A stretch of DNA of 64,000 bases from Microvirga pudoricolor. GTDB taxonomy: Bacteria; Pseudomonadota; Alphaproteobacteria; Rhizobiales; Beijerinckiaceae. Shown one piece after another: positions 53,911 to 63,916 of this stretch; the stretch's first letter is position 1, and each line of letters begins with the position of its first letter. A program made the position numbers and the translations under genes. The notes under the pieces were generated by a model. The model had not been told where the DNA came from. It made no database searches and was given only the letters and a program-made list of their open reading frames with translations. The stretch spans positions 124,001-188,000 of the forward strand of contig NZ_JAFEMB010000001.1 in NCBI RefSeq assembly GCF_016892705.1, in the 5' to 3' direction.

Positions 53911-54708
53911 TCAGCGCGTCGCAACCGTAGAGCGACCGGCCAGCCAACTCGCCCATTGGGCGCGGTTCCCCACAAACGCGTTCCTGTCGACGGGCCCCTT
54001 GATGCCCGGAACCCGACCCGTGGTGGTGAACTGCCACAAGGTCCAGGTGCGGTTCCGGTATCGCTCCTTCGGGTCGGCGGCGACGCTCCGCACCCAGTAG
54101 GGATAGGCGTCAAACTCGCCCTCGAGAACCTCTTCGTGAAATGTGATATCGGTGTAGATGATCGGTCGCTTTCCCGAGTGCCGCTCCATGGCGTCGAGTA
54201 CCGTCTTCATCATGGCCCGCGCTCGACCCGGCGGGATCTTGCCCGGACAAGTCTTGGGATTTCCATTCCATTCCGCGTCAAGAACGGGAGGCAAGGCGTG
54301 AGGGTCCGCAGGCACGTTCCTGGCGAACCAGCGGGCTTGTTCCTCAGCCGACCGGCACCAAACCATGAAGTGATAGGCGCCGCGGGGAATTCCGGCCCGT
54401 GCGGCTCCACTCCAGTTCAGTTTGAACTTCGAGTCGAGATGGTCCACACCCTCGGTAGCCTTGATGAAGGCGAATTTCGTCCCGGCTTTGGCGACAGCCG
54501 ACCAGTGAATCTCACCCTGCCAATGCGACACGTCGATGCCGTGAACCGGCATCTTGTGGACCCGAGCAACGCCTGGGTGACGAGCCGAGTCTCCTTTGGT
54601 CGGGTATTCGCTGGCATGAACCTGCCATCCCGACCCCAGCAATGCTGTCCCAACGGCGGCGTATAGGGTTCGGCGAGAAAACGCCCCGAAGGCCTGTATT
54701 TCCGTCAT
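53911..54708 (-). CDS. GH25-family lysozyme
   Basis: The 265-aa protein is a glycoside hydrolase family 25 (Chalaropsis-type) muramidase that cleaves peptidoglycan. It starts with a signal or membrane segment (about residues 12-32, RRTLYAAVGTALLGSGWQVHA) and then the barrel: HGIDVSHWQGEIHW, FAFIKATEGVDHLD, GAYHFMVWC, PPVLDAEWNG with the catalytic Asp/Glu, PIIYTDITFHEEVL, and WTLWQFTTTGRVPGI. All family positions are present. ATG 54708 was chosen although the frame is open upstream. It may act in cell-wall turnover. Confidence 0.9.
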   Translation of the reverse strand: MTEIQAFGAFSRRTLYAAVGTALLGSGWQVHASEYPTKGDSARHPGVARVHKMPVHGIDVSHWQGEIHWSAVAKAGTKFAFIKATEGVDHLDSKFKLNWSGAARAGIPRGAYHFMVWCRSAEEQARWFARNVPADPHALPPVLDAEWNGNPKTCPGKIPPGRARAMMKTVLDAMERHSGKRPIIYTDITFHEEVLEGEFDAYPYWVRSVAADPKERYRNRTWTLWQFTTTGRVPGIKGPVDRNAFVGNRAQWASWLAGRSTVATR

Positions 54709-54838
54709 GTTTCTGAGCTCGATTTCGCTGCGAAGGGTGACGTCATCCACCCTGCCGCCATTGTCAGGGCGCGACGTGAACAATCCGTTCAATCGGGTCA
54801 CAGGGTTCCGCATAAGCCATGACGGCCTCGGTTGCGCT

Positions 54839-55162
54839 TCAGTCCGCGGGGAGTGGGCGCATCTCCATCTCCGGGTTGCCGTCCCATCGGGCCAAGCCCG
54901 TGGCCATGTCGATCTCAAGAGTGAAGCGCCGTGGCATACTATGCGTATCCCCACCGCAGCCCTTACCCTGCTTCCGGTGGACACGAACCTCGGCCATCGT
55001 GCCGGGGCCATGATCGGCCACGACATACACCGAACAAGCCATCTCCTCCTTCGTCAAAAGACGGCGCTCAAGGATAATCTGCTTGGCCCGGTGGACAACC
55101 TCGCTTTGGGCTAGGGCGGCGGTTGCCAGAAGCGAGGACAGGATGACTAATGCAGCGCGCAA
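54839..55162 (-). CDS. Small secreted protein of unknown function
   Basis: The 107-aa precursor has a clear Sec signal peptide (MRAALVILSSLLATAALAQS, cleaved near residue 18-19), leaving about 88 residues with two cysteines (ACSVYVV, GKGCGGD) that may form a disulfide. No family is recognised. The start codon is TTG 55162, supported by AGAGG nine bases upstream; an in-frame TAG upstream with no ATG or GTG between excludes other starts. It lies 130 bp upstream of the lysozyme gene on the same strand. Confidence 0.65.
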   Translation of the reverse strand: MRAALVILSSLLATAALAQSEVVHRAKQIILERRLLTKEEMACSVYVVADHGPGTMAEVRVHRKQGKGCGGDTHSMPRRFTLEIDMATGLARWDGNPEMEMRPLPAD

Positions 55163-55338
55163 GGATTCGAACCTCTGATGACGTTCTTCTAGCTAGCGCA
55201 TTCCCGGTCAGTCGCGATTCACAGATGCGTGGGGACTTCACGCGAGGATCGTCCCGTGCGGCACAGGTGAGTGCCTCGCCGAGACGATCAAAGGTCTTCA
55301 TGTCCTGAATTCCGCTCGCGTTCTTGTGAAAGGCAGCG

Positions 55339-55354
55339 GGCTCGTTCCCGAGCC
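55339..55354 (-). terminator. Hairpin at the end of the kdp-ptsN operon
   Basis: GGCTCG, a TTCC loop and CGAGCC form a perfect 6-bp stem starting 3 bp beyond the ptsN-like stop. No clear T-run follows, so it is a weak terminator candidate. Confidence 0.45.
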
Positions 55355-55357
55355 AGA

Positions 55358-55807
55358 TCAGGAGCCGAGGATCGCCCGATAGGCCCTGGACGCGTCGGGA
55401 GCCTTGCGGATTTCCGCGATGGTCACCTCGTCACGCAAGCGCCTGGCGGCGCAGGCCAATACATTGAGCTGGACGCCCCCTTTGGGCATTTGCGGCAGAG
55501 CCAGAAAGAACAGGATGTCGACGGGCCTGCCGTCGACGGCATCGAAGTCAATGGGATTCTTCAGCCGGACCAGGATTCCGATAGGCTGATCAGTGCCCAT
55601 AACCCGAACATGCGGGATTGCGACACCATCGCCCATCCCGGTGGACCCGAGCTTTTCGCGGTCTTGCAGCGCTTTGAACAAGACCTTCACATCTTCGTTC
55701 AACAAAGCCGCCGCCCGACCCGCAAGGTCACGCAATGCGGCATTCTTGCCGCCTGCTGCCACGTCGACGATCACGTTCGAAGCCTGTAGGAACTCTTGAA
55801 TGGTCAT
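55358..55807 (-). CDS. ptsN: EIIA-Ntr-like PTS protein linked to kdp
   Basis: The 149-aa protein is a PTS EIIA type 2 domain of the nitrogen-PTS branch. The phospho-acceptor histidine is His66 in GDGVAIPHVRV; the start MTIQEFLQASNVIVDV and the region PVDILFFLALPQ are typical. EIIA-Ntr does not transport sugar; in E. coli its unphosphorylated form binds the KdpD kinase and stimulates kdp expression. ATG 55807 gives the normal length. It follows kdpE by 41 bp on the same strand, so it is most likely the last gene of the kdp operon and a dedicated KdpD partner. A housekeeping ptsN next to rpoN would be expected elsewhere. Confidence 0.87.
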   Translation of the reverse strand: MTIQEFLQASNVIVDVAAGGKNAALRDLAGRAAALLNEDVKVLFKALQDREKLGSTGMGDGVAIPHVRVMGTDQPIGILVRLKNPIDFDAVDGRPVDILFFLALPQMPKGGVQLNVLACAARRLRDEVTIAEIRKAPDASRAYRAILGS

Positions 55808-55848
55808 GGTGATACGGACGTCCCTCGACGAGCGGAAGGCTCGGCAGA

Positions 55849-56541
55849 TCAATCGGGTGCCTGGAGACGATAGCCGACGCCAGTCTCCGTGTGGATGAGA
55901 GCGGGTTGCTCCGGGTCGCTCTCGAGCTTCTGGCGCAACTGTCGGATATGGACACGCAGGTTCTGGGCGTCGACAGGGCCGCCCCAAACCTCGTGAATGA
56001 TGAAGCGATGCGTCAGAACCTTGCCGGCGTGTTGAACGAGCACTCTCAAGATCTCATACTCGCGTGGAGAGAGCCTGACGTCCTGGTCGTGCACTGTCAC
56101 TGTTCTTCGCACGAGATCCACCTTGAGGGCACCGACCTGGAAGATCGGACGCTCACCCTGCTGTTGAAGGCGGTGGCGGATCGCCACCCGGAGTCGGGCG
56201 ATCACCTCCTTCATGCCGAAGGGCTTGGTGATATAATCGTCCGCGCCGAGTTCCAGCGCCTGCACGATTCCTGTTTCGTCAGTGCGGCTCGACAGAATAA
56301 GGATCGGGAAGTTCGATCCTTTATCTCGAAGCTCGGCCAGGAAATCCATGCCATTTCGTCCTGGCAGACCGAGATCCAGCAGCATGACGTCGGGAGCGTC
56401 CTTCGCGATCGCGTCTAGCGCTTCCTCCACGCTGCCTGCCTCGTGCACCACGTAATCCTGAGTGGTAAGGCCTGCACGCAGAAGGCGACGGATCGGCGGT
56501 TCGTCGTCAACGACGAGAACCTTGATGCCTGGTGCCGTCAT
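55849..56541 (-). CDS. kdpE: KDP operon response regulator KdpE
   Basis: The 230-aa OmpR-type regulator has a receiver domain with acidic pocket VVDDEPPI, phospho-acceptor Asp56 (MLLDLGLPGRNG), Thr/Ser in ILSSRTDE and Lys in ITKPFG, then a C-terminal winged helix (RLSPREYEILRVLVQHAGKV, LRVHIRQLRQKLE, IHTETGVGYRLQ). KdpD phosphorylates it to activate kdpFABC. Its start overlaps the kdpD stop by 4 bp. Confidence 0.95.
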   Translation of the reverse strand: MTAPGIKVLVVDDEPPIRRLLRAGLTTQDYVVHEAGSVEEALDAIAKDAPDVMLLDLGLPGRNGMDFLAELRDKGSNFPILILSSRTDETGIVQALELGADDYITKPFGMKEVIARLRVAIRHRLQQQGERPIFQVGALKVDLVRRTVTVHDQDVRLSPREYEILRVLVQHAGKVLTHRFIIHEVWGGPVDAQNLRVHIRQLRQKLESDPEQPALIHTETGVGYRLQAPD

Positions 56542-59237
56542 GCCGCGTCTCCCTCCGCTTGCCTACGATCCGTGAACGGCAGCCTGAGCGTGAAGACCGC
56601 ACCGCTTCGGTCTGCGCGGTTCGTGGCCACGATGGAACCACCCATAGCCTCGATGAAACCCCGGCAGATCGGAAGGCCGAGGCCTGTACCGGCACGGACC
56701 CGATCGCCTTTCCGGGTTCGGTAGAATTTGTCGAACACGCGTTCCAGGTCTGACTCCTGAATACCCTCGCCCTCATCGAGAATCTGGAGAACTATTCCCT
56801 CCTCCTCCCAGCCCCTTGCGAGGATTGTCGACCCCGGTGGGGAATACTTGGCGGCGTTGTCGAGAAGATTGAACAGAACCTGCTCGAACAGAACCGGATC
56901 GACGGCAATCATAGGTAGATCGGGAGCCAGGCGAACCTCGATCCGATGGTCCGACAGGACATTGCGAGCCCGGTGCAGCGCGGCCCCGAGAATATCGCTC
57001 AGGTCGTTGAGCGCGATATTGGGCGCAATCGCTCCCGACTCAAGTTTCGTCATGTCCAGCAGGTTGGCGATGAAACGGTTGAGGCGCTCGGCCTCATCCT
57101 CGACCGTCGCAAGCAGTTCATCCCTGGATGTGGCGTCAAGGGCTGTCCAGTAGCCCTTCAGGGTTTCGGCCGCGCCGATGATCGCCGCCAGGGGTGTCTT
57201 GAGGTCATGGGAGATCGAGGTCAGGAGGGCGGACCGGAGGCGGTCGGATTCTGCCAGCAGCCGGGTACGGTCCACATCCTCCACCAGCCGGATCCTCTCT
57301 GCCGCGAGGGCCGATTGATCGGACAAGGAGTGAAACAGACGGCGCTGCTCGGGCGTCAGAAGAGGACCGGGTCTGTCCCTATCGATACCGATGACGCCAA
57401 CGGCGCCACGGCTCGTGCGCATGGGAATGAAGAGGCGTTTCGCGCCAGGAAGCGTGTCGGATCCTCGCCCTGTCTCTCGATCATGATCGAAAGACCATTT
57501 TGCGGCGCCTAGATCCGCATCATCCATCCGATCCTCGGGGGGATATCCTGACTTCAGTTCCAGTTGCCCGTGCTCCGGCATGAGGACGACGACCCTCACC
57601 TTCAGCATCGATGCAATCTGGAAAGATGTCGCCCAAAGCAGATCGTCGATGGTGCCGACGCTCGTGAGCTTCCGGCTGAACAGATAGAGATCCTCCGTCG
57701 TCTTCGCCCGTTGGCGGGCCACGATCGCCTGGCTGCGCACGCGTGCGGTCAGATTGCTGGCAATGAGCGCGACAAGAATGAAGAAGAAGAGCGCGAGAAC
57801 GTTTTCAGGGTCGGCGATGGTGAAAGTCTGAACGGGCGGCAGAAAGAAAAAATTGAAGGCAAGAACGCTCAGGAGGCTAGCGTAAAGGCCCGGCCACAGC
57901 CCGAACGTCACGGAGGCTCCCAGGATTGCGGTCAGAAAAACCAGGGCGATGTTCTGGACGTCGAGAAAGCGGTCGAGCACGATCCCCAGCGCGAGAGCCC
58001 CCAGCACGAAGGTGGCGCTGATGGCGTAGGAACGAGCGGCCAGCTCGGAACGGGGCGGCTGGAACGACCGACGGCTGGGCGCGCTATCCGAGTTACCGAG
58101 CGCAATGACATGAACGCTGATGTTTCCGGCCTGCCGGATGATCTCATGCGTGACCGATCCCCACATCATCTCCTGGAAGCGGGACTTGGCCGGCTTTCCG
58201 ATGATGATATGGGTCGCGTTGTGCGTCTCGGCGTAACGAACGACCTCCCCGGACACATCGCGACCCGGGATCGTCACGGCTTCGCCACCGAGGCGCTCCG
58301 CCAATCGCAAGGTCTCGTTGATCCGGTCGTTTGCGGCCTCCACGCGACGGAGCGAGGCCGCCGTTTCCACGTGCAGCACGGTCCAGCGCGCCTGGAGGCG
58401 TTCGGTCATGCGACGCGCATACCGGACAAGGGCCTCGCTGCCGGGGGCATCGTCGATGCAGACCAGAATGCGCTCTCCTGCCGCCCAAGGTCCTGGGATC
58501 GCGTTGGCCTGCATGTGATCGAGGAGCTGTGCATCGACTCGTTGGGCAGTGCGTCGCAGCGCAAGCTCTCGCAAGGCAGTCAAATTGCCGGGAGAGAAAT
58601 AGTGAGTGAGAGCCCGCTGCGCCGTTTGAGAGACATAAACCTTGCCCTCATTGAGTCTCTGGATCAGGTCCTCTGGGGTGATGTCGATCACCTCGATGGC
58701 GTCGGCCCGCTCGAGGATGGCGTCCGGAACGGTCTCCCGTACGCGGATCCGAGTAATCTGCGCCACGACATCGTTCAGGCTCTCCACATGCTGGACGTTC
58801 ATCGTCGTGAACACGTCGATCCCCGCCGCGAGAAGCTCCTCGACGTCCATGTATCGCTTGGGGTGCCGGCTGCCGTCCGCATTCGTGTGGGCCAGCTCGT
58901 CGACGAGCACCAGCTCAGGCCGCCGCTTCAGGATCGCGTCGAGATCCATTTCCTCGAGGCGGTGGCCCTTGTAATCGAGTGTCCTCCGCGGCAGAATCTC
59001 AAGCCCCTCGACCAGTGCTTGGGTTTCACGGCGGCCGTGGGTTTCCACGACACCGATGACGACGTCGATACCCTCGTTTCGCTTGGCGGCTGCCTCCATC
59101 AACATTTCATAGGTCTTGCCGACGCCTGGGGCGGCGCCGAGGAAGACTTTCAGGCGGCCTCGACCCTCCCGCTTCGCGGCGCGGAGCAGGGCATCGGGCG
59201 AGGGTCGAAAGGAGTCGAGGATTCGGGTGTCAGCCAT
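56538..59237 (-). CDS. kdpD: Potassium sensor histidine kinase KdpD
   Basis: The 899-aa membrane kinase senses potassium limitation. Domains in order: KdpD N-terminal domain with Walker A FLGAAPGVGKTYEML and DELAHTNADGSRHPKRY (about residues 20-230), a universal-stress-like domain (about 250-370), four membrane helices of the DUF4118 region (about 395-500), a GAF-like domain, HisKA with SISHDLKTPLAAIIGAAET and a HATPase with NLLDNAAKYSP, DEGEGI and GTGLGLPICRGFIEAMGG. All catalytic residues are intact. It lies 51 bp after kdpC and overlaps kdpE. Confidence 0.95.
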   Translation of the reverse strand: MADTRILDSFRPSPDALLRAAKREGRGRLKVFLGAAPGVGKTYEMLMEAAAKRNEGIDVVIGVVETHGRRETQALVEGLEILPRRTLDYKGHRLEEMDLDAILKRRPELVLVDELAHTNADGSRHPKRYMDVEELLAAGIDVFTTMNVQHVESLNDVVAQITRIRVRETVPDAILERADAIEVIDITPEDLIQRLNEGKVYVSQTAQRALTHYFSPGNLTALRELALRRTAQRVDAQLLDHMQANAIPGPWAAGERILVCIDDAPGSEALVRYARRMTERLQARWTVLHVETAASLRRVEAANDRINETLRLAERLGGEAVTIPGRDVSGEVVRYAETHNATHIIIGKPAKSRFQEMMWGSVTHEIIRQAGNISVHVIALGNSDSAPSRRSFQPPRSELAARSYAISATFVLGALALGIVLDRFLDVQNIALVFLTAILGASVTFGLWPGLYASLLSVLAFNFFFLPPVQTFTIADPENVLALFFFILVALIASNLTARVRSQAIVARQRAKTTEDLYLFSRKLTSVGTIDDLLWATSFQIASMLKVRVVVLMPEHGQLELKSGYPPEDRMDDADLGAAKWSFDHDRETGRGSDTLPGAKRLFIPMRTSRGAVGVIGIDRDRPGPLLTPEQRRLFHSLSDQSALAAERIRLVEDVDRTRLLAESDRLRSALLTSISHDLKTPLAAIIGAAETLKGYWTALDATSRDELLATVEDEAERLNRFIANLLDMTKLESGAIAPNIALNDLSDILGAALHRARNVLSDHRIEVRLAPDLPMIAVDPVLFEQVLFNLLDNAAKYSPPGSTILARGWEEEGIVLQILDEGEGIQESDLERVFDKFYRTRKGDRVRAGTGLGLPICRGFIEAMGGSIVATNRADRSGAVFTLRLPFTDRRQAEGDAA

Positions 59238-59288
59238 GGTGGTTCAGGGTCGGAACGACCGGATGACGGTCGCACCGGTGGCAAGAGG

Positions 59289-59891
59289 TTACCCGTTAAT
59301 GCGGTCGAGCGCGAGGTTCAGCTTGAGGACATTGACCCGGGGCTCCCCAAGGACGCCCAGCACCCGCTGCTCCGTATGCTCCGCCACGATCTGCCGAACG
59401 CGCTCCTCCTGGAGGCCCCGGGCGGCGGCGACACGAGGGACTTGGAACAGGGCAGCTTCGGGCGAAATATCGGGATCGAGGCCGCTACCGGAGGCGGTCA
59501 CGAGGTCGACCGGCACAGATTGCCCTCGGTTCTGGGACTTCCGGACGTCCGCATCGCCTTTGATGCGGTCGATCAGGACCTGGCTGGTGGGGGCAAGGTT
59601 GGAGCCGCCGGAATTTGCCGCGTTGTAGGGGACGGAGGTCGTCTTGCTCGGGTCGGCGGGATCAGGGCCGACGGTGGCGGACAGACGGCCTTGAAAGTAG
59701 CGATCACTCGCAAAATTCTGGCCAATGAGTTCTGATCCGATCACCTGGCCGTTCACCGCAATCAGGCTCCCATTGGCTCTGCCGGGTAGAACGGCTTGGG
59801 CGATGCCTGTCATGCCAAGGGGATAAAGGAGGCCTGTAATCACCGTCATGGCGACGATCATCACGAGAGCGGGGCGAAGCTGACGAAGCAT
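59289..59891 (-). CDS. kdpC: Potassium-transporting ATPase subunit KdpC
   Basis: The 200-aa subunit has one N-terminal membrane helix (about residues 8-30, [19 protein letters not shown]) and a periplasmic domain with family motifs [54 protein letters not shown] and [19 protein letters not shown]. It stabilises the KdpFABC complex and raises potassium affinity. It starts 12 bp after the kdpB stop. Confidence 0.95.
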   Translation of the reverse strand: MLRQLRPALVMIVAMTVITGLLYPLGMTGIAQAVLPGRANGSLIAVNGQVIGSELIGQNFASDRYFQGRLSATVGPDPADPSKTTSVPYNAANSGGSNLAPTSQVLIDRIKGDADVRKSQNRGQSVPVDLVTASGSGLDPDISPEAALFQVPRVAAARGLQEERVRQIVAEHTEQRVLGVLGEPRVNVLKLNLALDRING

Positions 59892-59903
59892 GGGGTTGAC
59901 CTT

Positions 59904-62015
59904 TCAGGCGAGGCCGATGGCGCTGATGGCCATGTCGATGGCCTTGATGGCGATGAATGGGATGACGATGCCGCCGAGGCCGTAGACGATGAGGTTGCGG
60001 CGCAGGAGCGGCCCGGCCCCCACAGCGCGGTACTTCACGCCCCTCAGGGCCAATGGGATCAGCGCGATGATGATGAGTGCATTGAAGATGATGGCGGACA
60101 GGATCGCGCTCTCGGGTGTCGCGAGACCCATGACGTTCAGAGCGCCGAGTTGGGGATAGATCCCGGCGAAGATTGCCGGAATGATCGCGAAGTACTTGGC
60201 GACATCGTTGGCGATGGAAAAGGTCGTGAGAGATCCCCTCGTCATCAGCAATTGCTTCCCGATCTCCACGATCTCGATCAGCTTCGTCGGGTCGCTGTCG
60301 AGATCGACCATGTTCCCGGCCTCCCGGGCCGCGACCGTGCCGGTATTCATGGCAACGCCCACATCGGCCTGCGCCAAGGCTGGTGCATCGTTCGTGCCGT
60401 CGCCGCACATCGCCACGAGCTTGCCTTGCGCCTGCTCGGAGCGAATGAGCTGGAGCTTGTCCTCAGGTGTCGCCTGCGCGAGAAAGTCGTCGACCCCTGC
60501 CTCCGCCGCGATGGCGGCCGCCGTCATGGGATTGTCGCCGGTGATCATCACGGTTCGGATGCCCATGCGACGCAACTCGGCGAAGCGCTCCCGGATGCCC
60601 CCCTTGACGACGTCCTTGAGCTGAACCACGCCGAGAAGGCGTCCGTCCATGGCAACGGCCAGCGGGGTTCCGCCTGCTTTGGCGATCTCGTCTGCAAGGG
60701 CCTGAATCTCGCGCACCTGCTCGGAGGTCACCAGTGGCTTTAGGGACTGAGCGGCCCCGCCGTGAAAGACGGGAATCGCTCCGCTCACGGAGGAAAGGAT
60801 CGAATCCACTGCCCCCTTGCGGATCGATCTCCCTCCTATGTCGACACCGCTCATGCGGGTCTGCGCAGTGAACGGCACGAAGGCGGCGCCGAGTTCGGTC
60901 ATGTCGCGGGCGCGGATGCCATACTTCTCCTTTGCCAGCACGACGATGGAGCGCCCCTCGGGAGTCTCGTCAGCCAGCGACGCGAGTTGGGCCGCGTCAG
61001 CCAATTCCACCTCGCTCACGCCGCGAATGGGCCTGAATGATGTGGCCTGACGGTTGCCAAGGGTGATGGTGCCGGTCTTGTCGAGCAGGAGCGTGTCGAC
61101 ATCGCCTGCAGCCTCCACGGCACGGCCCGACATGGCGAGCACGTTGAAGCGCACAAGGCGATCCATGCCGGCGATGCCGATGGCGGAGAGGAGCGCCCCG
61201 ATGGTCGTCGGGATCAGCGTGACGAAGAGCGCCACGAGAGATATGATCGGAATGGCGCCGCCGGCATAGCTTGCGAAGCTGGGGATGGTCGAGACGGCGA
61301 TGACGAAGATCAGCGTCAATCCGGCGAGCAGGATGTTGAGGGCGATCTCGTTCGGGGTCTTTTGGCGCGAGGCGCCCTCGACGAGCGCGATCATCCTGTC
61401 GATGAAGGTCGAGCCGGGCGCCGCCGTGATCCGGACCCGGATCCAATCCGACAGCACCTGTGTGCCCCCCGTGACCGCCGAGCGGTCGCCGCCCGACTCG
61501 CGAATCACGGGCGCGGACTCGCCCGTGATGGCGGCTTCGTTGACGGATGCCACGCCCTCGATGACCTCACCGTCGCTGGGGATGATGTCGCCAGTCTCGA
61601 CGAGGACGAGATCGCCAACCTTCAACTCTGTGCCCGCGATGACCGTGTAATCCCTCCCGGAGGCGTGAGTAAGCTTCTTGGCGGTCGTCTCGGTCCGGGT
61701 CCTGCGCAAGGACGCGGCTTGGGCCTTGCCTCTTCCCTCCGCCACGGCCTCGGCGAAATTCGCGAAGAGCAGCGTGAACCAGAGCCAGAGGATGATCTGG
61801 AACGAGAAACCGAGGCTCTCTCCACCGATCGCCAGATGCTTGACGAACAGGACGCTGGTGAGGATCGCGACGACCTCGACGACGAACATGACCGGGTTGC
61901 GGATCATGATCCGGGGATCGAGTTTGGTGAAGGCGGCACCCAGTGCCGGAACAATGATGTGCGGGTCCATGATGGAGGCCTTGGAGGCCCCGCCACGGGT
62001 CTGAGCGGTGTTCAT
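59904..62015 (-). CDS. kdpB: Potassium-transporting P-type ATPase KdpB
   Basis: The 703-aa ATP-hydrolysing subunit has the P-type hallmarks: phosphorylated Asp in [12 protein letters not shown], actuator motif [11 protein letters not shown] with the regulatory Ser region, nucleotide-binding [12 protein letters not shown] and KGAVDSIL, and hinge [18 protein letters not shown]. About seven membrane helices are predicted. The ATG at 62015 is preceded by AGGAG. It is slightly longer at the N-terminus than the E. coli protein (682 aa). A small membrane-protein gene lies between kdpA and kdpB. Confidence 0.96.
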   Translation of the reverse strand: MNTAQTRGGASKASIMDPHIIVPALGAAFTKLDPRIMIRNPVMFVVEVVAILTSVLFVKHLAIGGESLGFSFQIILWLWFTLLFANFAEAVAEGRGKAQAASLRRTRTETTAKKLTHASGRDYTVIAGTELKVGDLVLVETGDIIPSDGEVIEGVASVNEAAITGESAPVIRESGGDRSAVTGGTQVLSDWIRVRITAAPGSTFIDRMIALVEGASRQKTPNEIALNILLAGLTLIFVIAVSTIPSFASYAGGAIPIISLVALFVTLIPTTIGALLSAIGIAGMDRLVRFNVLAMSGRAVEAAGDVDTLLLDKTGTITLGNRQATSFRPIRGVSEVELADAAQLASLADETPEGRSIVVLAKEKYGIRARDMTELGAAFVPFTAQTRMSGVDIGGRSIRKGAVDSILSSVSGAIPVFHGGAAQSLKPLVTSEQVREIQALADEIAKAGGTPLAVAMDGRLLGVVQLKDVVKGGIRERFAELRRMGIRTVMITGDNPMTAAAIAAEAGVDDFLAQATPEDKLQLIRSEQAQGKLVAMCGDGTNDAPALAQADVGVAMNTGTVAAREAGNMVDLDSDPTKLIEIVEIGKQLLMTRGSLTTFSIANDVAKYFAIIPAIFAGIYPQLGALNVMGLATPESAILSAIIFNALIIIALIPLALRGVKYRAVGAGPLLRRNLIVYGLGGIVIPFIAIKAIDMAISAIGLA

Positions 62016-62051
62016 CGATGAACTCCTGGATATCCTTGAGCCACCCAGCCC

Positions 62052-62186
62052 TCAGGCGGTGACGATGCGAGTGATGAGATGGAAGAGACCGACCAGGACA
62101 ACCATGCCGGCCGTCAGGGTCAGGACGACGGTGACCGGGCTCCAAGGCCTCGGCTTGGGGCGGGAGCGATCGACAGGTCTAGCCAT
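62052..62186 (-). CDS. Small single-pass membrane protein between kdpA and kdpB (44 aa)
   Basis: A 44-codon frame reads MARPVDRSRPKPRPWSP followed by one hydrophobic helix (about residues 18-39, VTVVLTLTAGMVVLVGLFHL) and ITRIVTA. The ribosome-binding site GGGAGG lies seven bases before the ATG, inside the last kdpA codons, and the gap from the kdpA stop is only 3 bp. The basic, proline-rich N-terminus should face the cytosol. I know of no described Kdp subunit at this place; KdpF is separately encoded upstream of kdpA. It may be an accessory peptide of the KdpFABC complex or of KdpB assembly. Confidence 0.7.
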   Translation of the reverse strand: MARPVDRSRPKPRPWSPVTVVLTLTAGMVVLVGLFHLITRIVTA

Positions 62187-62189
62187 GCC

Positions 62190-63905
62190 TCAGCCTCCCA
62201 CCGAGAAGGTCTGGCCTGCGATCATGGAGAGATGCTCGACAATCGGACCGAGAGCGAGAGCCGGGAAGAACGTTAGGCCTCCGACGATCAGGATGACGCC
62301 GACGAGAAGGCCGATGAACAGTCCTCCGTGGGTCGGGAACGTGCCCGAGGAGACCGGCACCGTCTTCTTGGCTGCCATGGATCCGGCGATCGCGAGCGCA
62401 GGCGCGATGACCAGGAACCGGCCCATGAGCATCGCCATGCCGATGGTCAGGTTGTACCATGGGGTGTTGCCCGACAGGCTGCCGAAAGCCGAACCGTTGT
62501 TGGCGGCACCCGACACATACGCATAGAGCACCTCCGAGAAGCCGTGCGGTCCCGGATTGCCGATGGACGCGAGGCCCGCGGGCAGAACCACCGCTAACGC
62601 CGTGAAGCCCAGCATGGCGAGCGGAAGGCACAAAATGGCCAGGATCGCCATCTTGACCTCCTTGGCCTCAATCTTCTTGCCGAGATATTCGGGGGTCCGG
62701 CCGACCATCAGGCCTGCCACGAACATGGTGAGCACGACGAAGAGGAGCATTCCGTACAGCCCGGCGCCGACACCGCCGATGACGATCTCGCCCAGCTCCA
62801 TGTTGATGAGCGGGATCAGCCCACCCAGCGGCATGAAGCTCGAATGCATGGCATTCACCGCGCCGCAGCTCGCGGCCGTCGTGATGACGGCAAACAAGGC
62901 GGACAAGGCGGTGCCGAAGCGGACTTCCTTGCCTTCCATGTTGCCGCCCTCGACGCCGAGCGCGTGCACCAGCGGATTGCCCGAGGCTTCCGCCCAATAT
63001 GCGACGGCGACGCCGACGATGAAGATGACGCCCATGGCGCCAAGGATCGCCCACCCCTGGCGCTGATCGCCGACCATACGGCCGAAGACATTGGTCAGTG
63101 CCGCGCCGATGGCGAAGATCGACACCATCTGGATCAGGTTGACGAGGGCGTCCGGATTCTCGAACGGGTGGGCCGAATTGGCGTTGAAGAAGCCGCCGCC
63201 ATTCGTGCCGAGCATCTTGATCGCAAGTTGCGAGGCCACGGGACCGACGGCGATCGTCTGCTTGGCACCTTCCAGGGTTGTGGCGCCCACATAGGCAGAG
63301 AGTGTCTGCGGCACACCCCGGGCCACGTAGAACACCGTCAGGACCGCGCAGAGCGGCAACAGCAGGTAGAGGACTGCGCGACTCATATCAGTCCAGAAAT
63401 TGCCGACACTCTTTGCTGATGCGCGCGAGAACCCGCGGATGAGCGCGACCGCAATGGCGATGCCCGTGGCGGCGGAGACGAAGTTCTGCACCGTCAAGCC
63501 TGCCATTTGGACCAGATACGACATGGTGCTCTCGCCACCATAATTCTGCCAGTTCGTGTTGGTCATGAAACTGACGGCGGTGTTGAAGGCGAGATCGGGC
63601 GCTACCGCGGCCATGCCCATCGGATTGTACGGCAGAACGTCTTGAAAGCGTTGCAGCGCATAAAGAACCAAGAAGCCGAGCAGGTTGAAGGCCAGCATCG
63701 ACAACGCGTAGGTCAGCCAGTGCTGCTCTTCGCGCTCACCGGTGCCCGAAAGCCTATAGAGCACGGCCTCGACGGGCCGCAGGACGGGAGAAAGGAGGGT
63801 GTGCTCTCCGCTGAAGACACGCGTCATGTACCAGCCCAGGGGCTTCACGAGCGCTAGGACGAGAGCGCAGAAGATGAGGATCTGGATCCAACCGTTGATG
63901 GTCAT
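62190..63905 (-). CDS. kdpA: Potassium-transporting ATPase potassium-binding subunit KdpA
   Basis: The 571-aa integral membrane protein is the potassium channel-like subunit of KdpFABC, with about ten helices and four selectivity-filter-like loops, such as [50 protein letters not shown] and [12 protein letters not shown]. The selectivity-filter glycines are present. It starts 11 bp after kdpF. The stop codon is followed after 3 bp by a small membrane-protein gene. Confidence 0.96.
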   Translation of the reverse strand: MTINGWIQILIFCALVLALVKPLGWYMTRVFSGEHTLLSPVLRPVEAVLYRLSGTGEREEQHWLTYALSMLAFNLLGFLVLYALQRFQDVLPYNPMGMAAVAPDLAFNTAVSFMTNTNWQNYGGESTMSYLVQMAGLTVQNFVSAATGIAIAVALIRGFSRASAKSVGNFWTDMSRAVLYLLLPLCAVLTVFYVARGVPQTLSAYVGATTLEGAKQTIAVGPVASQLAIKMLGTNGGGFFNANSAHPFENPDALVNLIQMVSIFAIGAALTNVFGRMVGDQRQGWAILGAMGVIFIVGVAVAYWAEASGNPLVHALGVEGGNMEGKEVRFGTALSALFAVITTAASCGAVNAMHSSFMPLGGLIPLINMELGEIVIGGVGAGLYGMLLFVVLTMFVAGLMVGRTPEYLGKKIEAKEVKMAILAILCLPLAMLGFTALAVVLPAGLASIGNPGPHGFSEVLYAYVSGAANNGSAFGSLSGNTPWYNLTIGMAMLMGRFLVIAPALAIAGSMAAKKTVPVSSGTFPTHGGLFIGLLVGVILIVGGLTFFPALALGPIVEHLSMIAGQTFSVGG

Positions 63906-63916
63906 GGAAGCCTCCG

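Noticed and set aside
55155-55172. GGATTCGAACC on the plus strand, which is the reverse complement of a tRNA T-loop (GGTTCGAATCC).
   Set aside because: No acceptor, D-arm or anticodon arm can be folded around it on the minus strand and the flanking T-stem pairs poorly. It sits in the ribosome-binding region of the small secreted protein gene. Chance match.
57564-59735. A 723-codon plus-strand open frame opposite kdpD and kdpC.
   Set aside because: KdpD and KdpC on the other strand are unambiguous; the antisense protein has low-complexity Arg/Gly/Asp-rich sequence without motifs.
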